Below, one piece after another: positions 61,448 through 64,000 of a stretch of DNA of 64,000 nt. Origin of the DNA: DATKRB01 sp963794215 (GTDB lineage: Bacteria > Actinomycetota > Acidimicrobiia > Acidimicrobiales > RAAP-2); the NCBI GenBank assembly GCA_963794215.1, contig CAWCCQ010000009.1:1-64000 (forward strand), written 5' to 3'. Each line of letters starts with the position of its first letter. Positions within the stretch are counted from its first letter, which is position 1. The notes under the pieces were generated by a model that saw only the letters and a program-made list of their open reading frames with translations, ran no database searches and was not told the DNA's origin. Both the position numbers and the translations under genes were made by a program.

Positions 61448-61801
61448 TCATTTCGCGTAGCCGCTCGCGCCGAACCAATCGACGGTCACCACTGCCGTAT
61501 CACCAACGACCCACGCATCGTGGCCACTTGGTAGAGATGTGACATCGCCCGGCTCGGCCACGAACTCAGTTCCGTCGTCCATTCGAATCGCCAACCGGCC
61601 GGCCACGTGGTACTGAAAGTGGGGAGCCTCGCAGCTGTCCGTGTTGACGATCGGCTTGACGTTCTCCGACCATCTCCAGCCTGGCTCGAAGATAAGACGG
61701 CCGATCTCGCTCCCCCCGACCTTGATGATCTCGGCTCGCCCGTTTGGGAACTCGCGAACCTCGTCGGGCTCACCGAACCTCCGGTGTTCGGTCTCTTGCA
61801 T
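61448..61801 (-). CDS. Cupin-domain protein
   Basis: 117 residues from ATG 61801 (GGGGGAG site). EIIKVGGSEIGRLIFEPGWR is strand 1-2, followed by W-S, then CEAPHFQYHVAGRLAIRMDD with H-x-x-Y-H (metal-like) and TEFVAEPGDVTSLPSGHDAW, the second cupin box (G-D-V...P-x-G-H-D-A-W). VVTVDWFGASGYAK ends the barrel. Found in actinobacteria next to regulators. Divergent from the TetR gene, sharing the 96-base gap with its operator. Confidence 0.86.
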   Translation of the reverse strand: MQETEHRRFGEPDEVREFPNGRAEIIKVGGSEIGRLIFEPGWRWSENVKPIVNTDSCEAPHFQYHVAGRLAIRMDDGTEFVAEPGDVTSLPSGHDAWVVGDTAVVTVDWFGASGYAK

Positions 61802-61846
61802 CCCAGCTCCCCCTTCACACGGAACGACCTCGACTAAAGTAGGCTT

Positions 61847-61867
61847 ACTTACTACTAGGTAGAAAGT
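61847..61867. promoter_or_regulatory. Palindromic TetR operator between cupin and tetR-like gene
   Basis: A 21-base dyad with arms ACTT-x-CTAC and GTAG-x-AAGT about one central base: 8 of 10 position pairs match. It lies in the middle of the 96-base divergent gap, 46 bases before the cupin start and 31 before the TetR start. Placement and symmetry are as expected of a TetR operator controlling both genes. AT-rich compared with surroundings. Confidence 0.7.
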
Positions 61868-61897
61868 CAAGGGCATTCTCGTGGTGGGGTCGGACGT

Positions 61898-62461
61898 ATG
61901 AAGAAACAACCAGAGCGGACTGACACGGCGGTGCGGATTCTCGACGTCGCCGAGCGGCTGGTCCAGGTCCACGGGTTCAACGGCTTCAGTTATGCCGACA
62001 TCGCTGCTGACCTTCAGATCACCAAGGCGGCACTCCACTACCACTTCCCCGGAAAGGCGGAGCTCGGCGAGGCGCTGATCGTCCGATATGCTGAGCGATT
62101 CCTAGAGGCGCTGGTCGCGATCGAGGCCCACACCGAGGATGCACGAGCGAGGCTCGACGCCTATGCCGATCTCTACCTCGCCGTTGTGCGCGACGAGCGG
62201 ATGTGTCTCTGCGGCATGATGGCTGCCGAGTACGAGACGCTCCCCTCGTCGATGCGGGACGCAGTAGTCCGGTTCTTTGAGGACAACGAAGCCTGGCTGG
62301 TCCGCGTGCTGACAGAAGGTCGCCGGCAAGGGTCGTTGGAGTTCACTGGCTCACCGGTCGGGATGGCCCAACTGATCGTGAGCGGACTAGAAGGTGCCAT
62401 GCTCATTGCCCGACCATTCGGTGGAACCCGCGATTTCAAGCAGCAGCGGGCCGCCTTTTGA
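61898..62461 (+). CDS. TetR/AcrR family transcriptional regulator
   Basis: 187 residues from ATG 61898. VRILDVAERLVQVHGFNGFS and YADIAADLQITKAALHYHFP then GKAELGEALIVRYAERF is the TetR DNA-binding unit with L-H-Y-H-F. The C-terminal domain includes DERMCLCGMMAAEYETLPSS, a cysteine-bearing segment common in this subgroup, and QLIVSGLEGAMLIARPFGG. It likely represses itself and the divergent cupin through the palindrome at 61847-61867. Ligand not known. Confidence 0.92.
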   Translation: MKKQPERTDTAVRILDVAERLVQVHGFNGFSYADIAADLQITKAALHYHFPGKAELGEALIVRYAERFLEALVAIEAHTEDARARLDAYADLYLAVVRDERMCLCGMMAAEYETLPSSMRDAVVRFFEDNEAWLVRVLTEGRRQGSLEFTGSPVGMAQLIVSGLEGAMLIARPFGGTRDFKQQRAAF

Positions 62462-62611
62462 ACAGCCTGCAACCGGTCTCGGCCAGTCGTGGCAGACGAG
62501 CTGGCTCCTTCGCATCCTCGTAGCATCGAGGCGGCGATCCAGCTGCGGACGCCTTGGGAAGACGGCTCGGCGCACCTCCGCCACATCTCACGACAGGCCG
62601 ATAGGGTCGAG

Positions 62612-63430
62612 ATGGTGAGCGAGGCCGACGTCATCGCACAAGCGGGCCCATTCACCCAGGCCACCTTGGCCGAGGACCTTCGACGACTCGGAGTAGCCAG
62701 CGGAGAGACCGTCCTGGTCCACTCCTCGCTCTCGCGCCTGGGTTTCGTGGTCGGCGGTGCTCAAGCGGTCGTGCTGGCCCTGGCGGACGTACTGGGTCCC
62801 TCTGGAACGATCGTCATGCCCACCCACTCGGGCAACCTCTCAGACCCAAAGCGGTGGTCTCGACCCCCGGTGCCAGAGCCGTGGTGGCAGACGATTCGCG
62901 ACCAGAGCCCTGCCTACGACCCACTCCTCACCCCGACGAGGAACATGGGTGCCGTCGTCGAGTGCTTTCGACACCTTCCCGGCGTCCTTCGGAGCAGCCA
63001 CCCGACCGGCTCCTTCGCTGCAGTGGGGCCCAATCGCGACGTCATCGTCGGCGACCACGCCCTCGACTACGGGTTCGGGGAGACCTCCCCGCTGGCCCGC
63101 CTCTATGAGCTTGACGCCTCGGTCCTGCTCCTCGGCGTGGGACATGGGAACAACACGTCCTTGCACCTGGCTGAGTACCGCGCCGACTATTTGACCAAAG
63201 CGTGGGTCACCAAGGCGTCGCCGATCTTGGTAGATGGCCAACGACGATGGGTGGAGTGGTCCGATCTCGATCCCGACGACCATGACTTCGTCGAACTGGG
63301 CGAGGACTTCGCGCGAAATGGACAAGAGCACCGGGGTCCGATCGGAGCCGGGACGGCCCGACACATGAAGCAACGGAGGGTCGTCGACTTCGCAGCGAGT
63401 TGGTTCGCCGTGCATCGAGGGAAGCGGTGA
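62612..63430 (+). CDS. AAC(3)-family aminoglycoside N3-acetyltransferase-like protein
   Basis: 272 residues from ATG 62612; an upstream GTG adds 41 weak residues. LRRLGVASGETVLVHSSLSR is the family opening. LADVLGPSGTIVMPTHSGNL, AYDPLLTPTRNMGAVVECFR, GVLRSSHPTGSFAAVGPNRD (H-P-x-x-S-F) and LYELDASVLLLGVGHGNNTS then LHLAEYRA are the conserved blocks of Antibiotic_NAT proteins. These acetylate the 3-amino group of aminoglycosides using acetyl-CoA, but many genomic members have other or unknown substrates, so resistance is not established. Close downstream of the TetR gene on the same strand. Confidence 0.88.
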   Translation: MVSEADVIAQAGPFTQATLAEDLRRLGVASGETVLVHSSLSRLGFVVGGAQAVVLALADVLGPSGTIVMPTHSGNLSDPKRWSRPPVPEPWWQTIRDQSPAYDPLLTPTRNMGAVVECFRHLPGVLRSSHPTGSFAAVGPNRDVIVGDHALDYGFGETSPLARLYELDASVLLLGVGHGNNTSLHLAEYRADYLTKAWVTKASPILVDGQRRWVEWSDLDPDDHDFVELGEDFARNGQEHRGPIGAGTARHMKQRRVVDFAASWFAVHRGKR

Positions 63431-63620
63431 CTGAGCGGCTAGGCGGGGTGGCGAGTGCTGACTCAGTCGGAAGCGCTCGAAAGGGGTCGAGGGAGTTGGA
63501 TGGCAGCACAAGGTCGCGCACGATCGCCCTCGAGGAGCCCAGCGGCGACCGGGTCAGTATGGCAGGCAAGTTGGTGTGACGACCCAGTGGGCGCCGTGGT
63601 CCGGTCTCCGCCGTGGAGGG

Positions 63621-63896
63621 TCAGCTCACCGTCTGGCTCAGCAGCGCTGCTGGCGCCGAGTCGAGCGTGGCCAAAATGGCGGCCGCGAGCGCCCGGGCGG
63701 CGTTGGGGTCGAGCTCGATGGCGACGCGGGCACTGGCGCCGCGGCTCGGATTGAGCAAGTCGACGTTGAGTGTGTGGTCAGCCGTCGCGTGGACCGGGTG
63801 GTCGAAGTAGACCGTCGCGTGCGTGAGCGGAAACCAGCCCTCGGCCCCCTTTCCGCTGCCACTCACCTCCAGCGTCTCAGTCTGGTAGGTGCACAT
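63621..63896 (-). CDS. Small conserved actinobacterial protein (DUF6295-like)
   Basis: 91 residues from ATG 63896 (AGGGAGCC site). MCTYQTETLEVSGSGKGAEG and WFPLTHATVYFDHPVHATAD then HTLNVDLLNPSRGASARVAI. I recognise the pattern M-C-T-Y-x-T-E, G-S-G/A-K-G-x-x-G-W-F, Y-F/Y-D-H-P-V-H-A, H-T-L-N-I/V-D from uncharacterised actinobacterial proteins; the DUF number is from memory. A metal or thiol site could be formed by Cys2 and the His residues. It precedes the dienelactone hydrolase fragment's stop by 12 bases. Confidence 0.75.
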   Translation of the reverse strand: MCTYQTETLEVSGSGKGAEGWFPLTHATVYFDHPVHATADHTLNVDLLNPSRGASARVAIELDPNAARALAAAILATLDSAPAALLSQTVS

Positions 63897-63908
63897 CGTC
63901 GGCTCCCT

Positions 63909-64000
63909 TCATTTCGTGAGGTAACGACCGAAGAAATCCCAGATTTTCTGCCATCCGTCGTTGGCAGCCTCGGGCCGGTAGCTGGGCCGGTCGGTAGAGA
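63909..64000 (-). CDS. Dienelactone hydrolase-like protein, C-terminal end (cut by the window)
   Basis: The last ~30 residues only: RPSYRPEAANDGWQKIWDFF then GRYLTK and stop. R-P-S-Y-x-P-E-A-A-x-D-x-W-x-x-x-x-x-F-F is how dienelactone-hydrolase alpha/beta hydrolases end. The rest of the gene lies to the right of the window. Same strand as the small protein after it, 12 bases apart, so probably one operon. Confidence 0.6.
   Translation of the reverse strand, partial: STDRPSYRPEAANDGWQKIWDFFGRYLTK

Noticed and set aside
62612..63430. Reading the AAC(3)-like gene and the APH-like gene as an antibiotic-resistance set
   Set aside because: Both families have many members with other or unknown substrates, they are 60 kb apart and neither sits in a resistance context.

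Overview
The window is high-GC DNA from an actinobacterium, most likely a member of Acidimicrobiia or a close relative. The evidence is GC-rich codon use, GTG/TTG starts behind GGAGG-type sites, F420/flavin LLM oxidoreductase, family III CoA transferase, acyl-CoA dehydrogenase, amidohydrolase-2 proteins, orphan branched-chain-type solute-binding proteins, and a membrane protein opening with the WWQASDGRWYPPE signature that I associate with Acidimicrobiia. The lineage call is inference from gene content; no rRNA gene is present.

Layout. 0-2 kb: the end of a probable integrated element (a helicase broken by two homopolymer indels, and a BrnT-like toxin with a ribbon-helix-helix antitoxin), closed by a 3' fragment of tRNA-Gly(GCC) that looks like an attachment site. 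2-13 kb: a catabolic block, mostly on the minus strand, with APH-type phosphotransferase, nitroreductase, TetR, amidohydrolase, acyl-CoA dehydrogenase, a second amidohydrolase, a divergent solute-binding protein and a two-domain CoA transferase. The second amidohydrolase/solute-binding gap and the CoA transferase front share an almost identical promoter/operator block. 13-22 kb: small conserved actinobacterial proteins, GNAT, DUF4389 and secreted or membrane proteins, plus a broken gene containing a 19-copy heptanucleotide array. 22.4-23.8 kb: an insertion-sequence graveyard, with an IS630 deletion derivative nested in an IS3 OrfA remnant next to an IS21 remnant. 24-36 kb: a large LuxR/ATPase regulator, MBL-fold hydrolase, SDRs (one decayed), GH15 glycosidase, DUF1801, DUF695-RraB protein and GNAT. 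36.7-43 kb: a Crp/thioredoxin-reductase-like fusion, PAS-LuxR regulator, HlyD-like adaptor and CPA1 antiporter. 45-48 kb: a cystathionine-synthase-type PLP enzyme, aldo/keto reductase and GNAT. 48.3-54.7 kb: an IS hot spot, with an IS5 element that has cut a small gene in two (CTAA duplication), a DinB-type protein, IS3 and IS1380. 54.8-64 kb: methyltransferase, a second 19-copy heptanucleotide array, VOC protein, second orphan solute-binding protein, MerR plus epimerase operon, LLM oxidoreductase, DUF1059, cupin divergent from TetR with a clear operator, AAC(3)-type acetyltransferase, a small conserved protein and the C-terminus of a dienelactone-hydrolase-like protein.

How the genes relate. 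The 2-13 kb block reads as uptake and CoA-dependent breakdown of an unidentified organic acid: binding protein, CoA transferase for activation, acyl-CoA dehydrogenase, amidohydrolases for ring or amide cleavage. A TetR protein and at least one shared palindromic operator would control it. No permease or ATPase gene for either binding protein lies in the window.

Caution. Many otherwise well-conserved genes are broken by single-base indels, several in C or G runs. This is more economically explained by an unpolished long-read assembly than by wholesale gene decay, so most 'pseudogene' labels here mean 'broken as written'. I found no CRISPR array and no convincing new defence system. The most unusual features are the paired heptanucleotide arrays, the duplicated operator block, the redox-sensor-like fusion protein and the tRNA-bounded element end.
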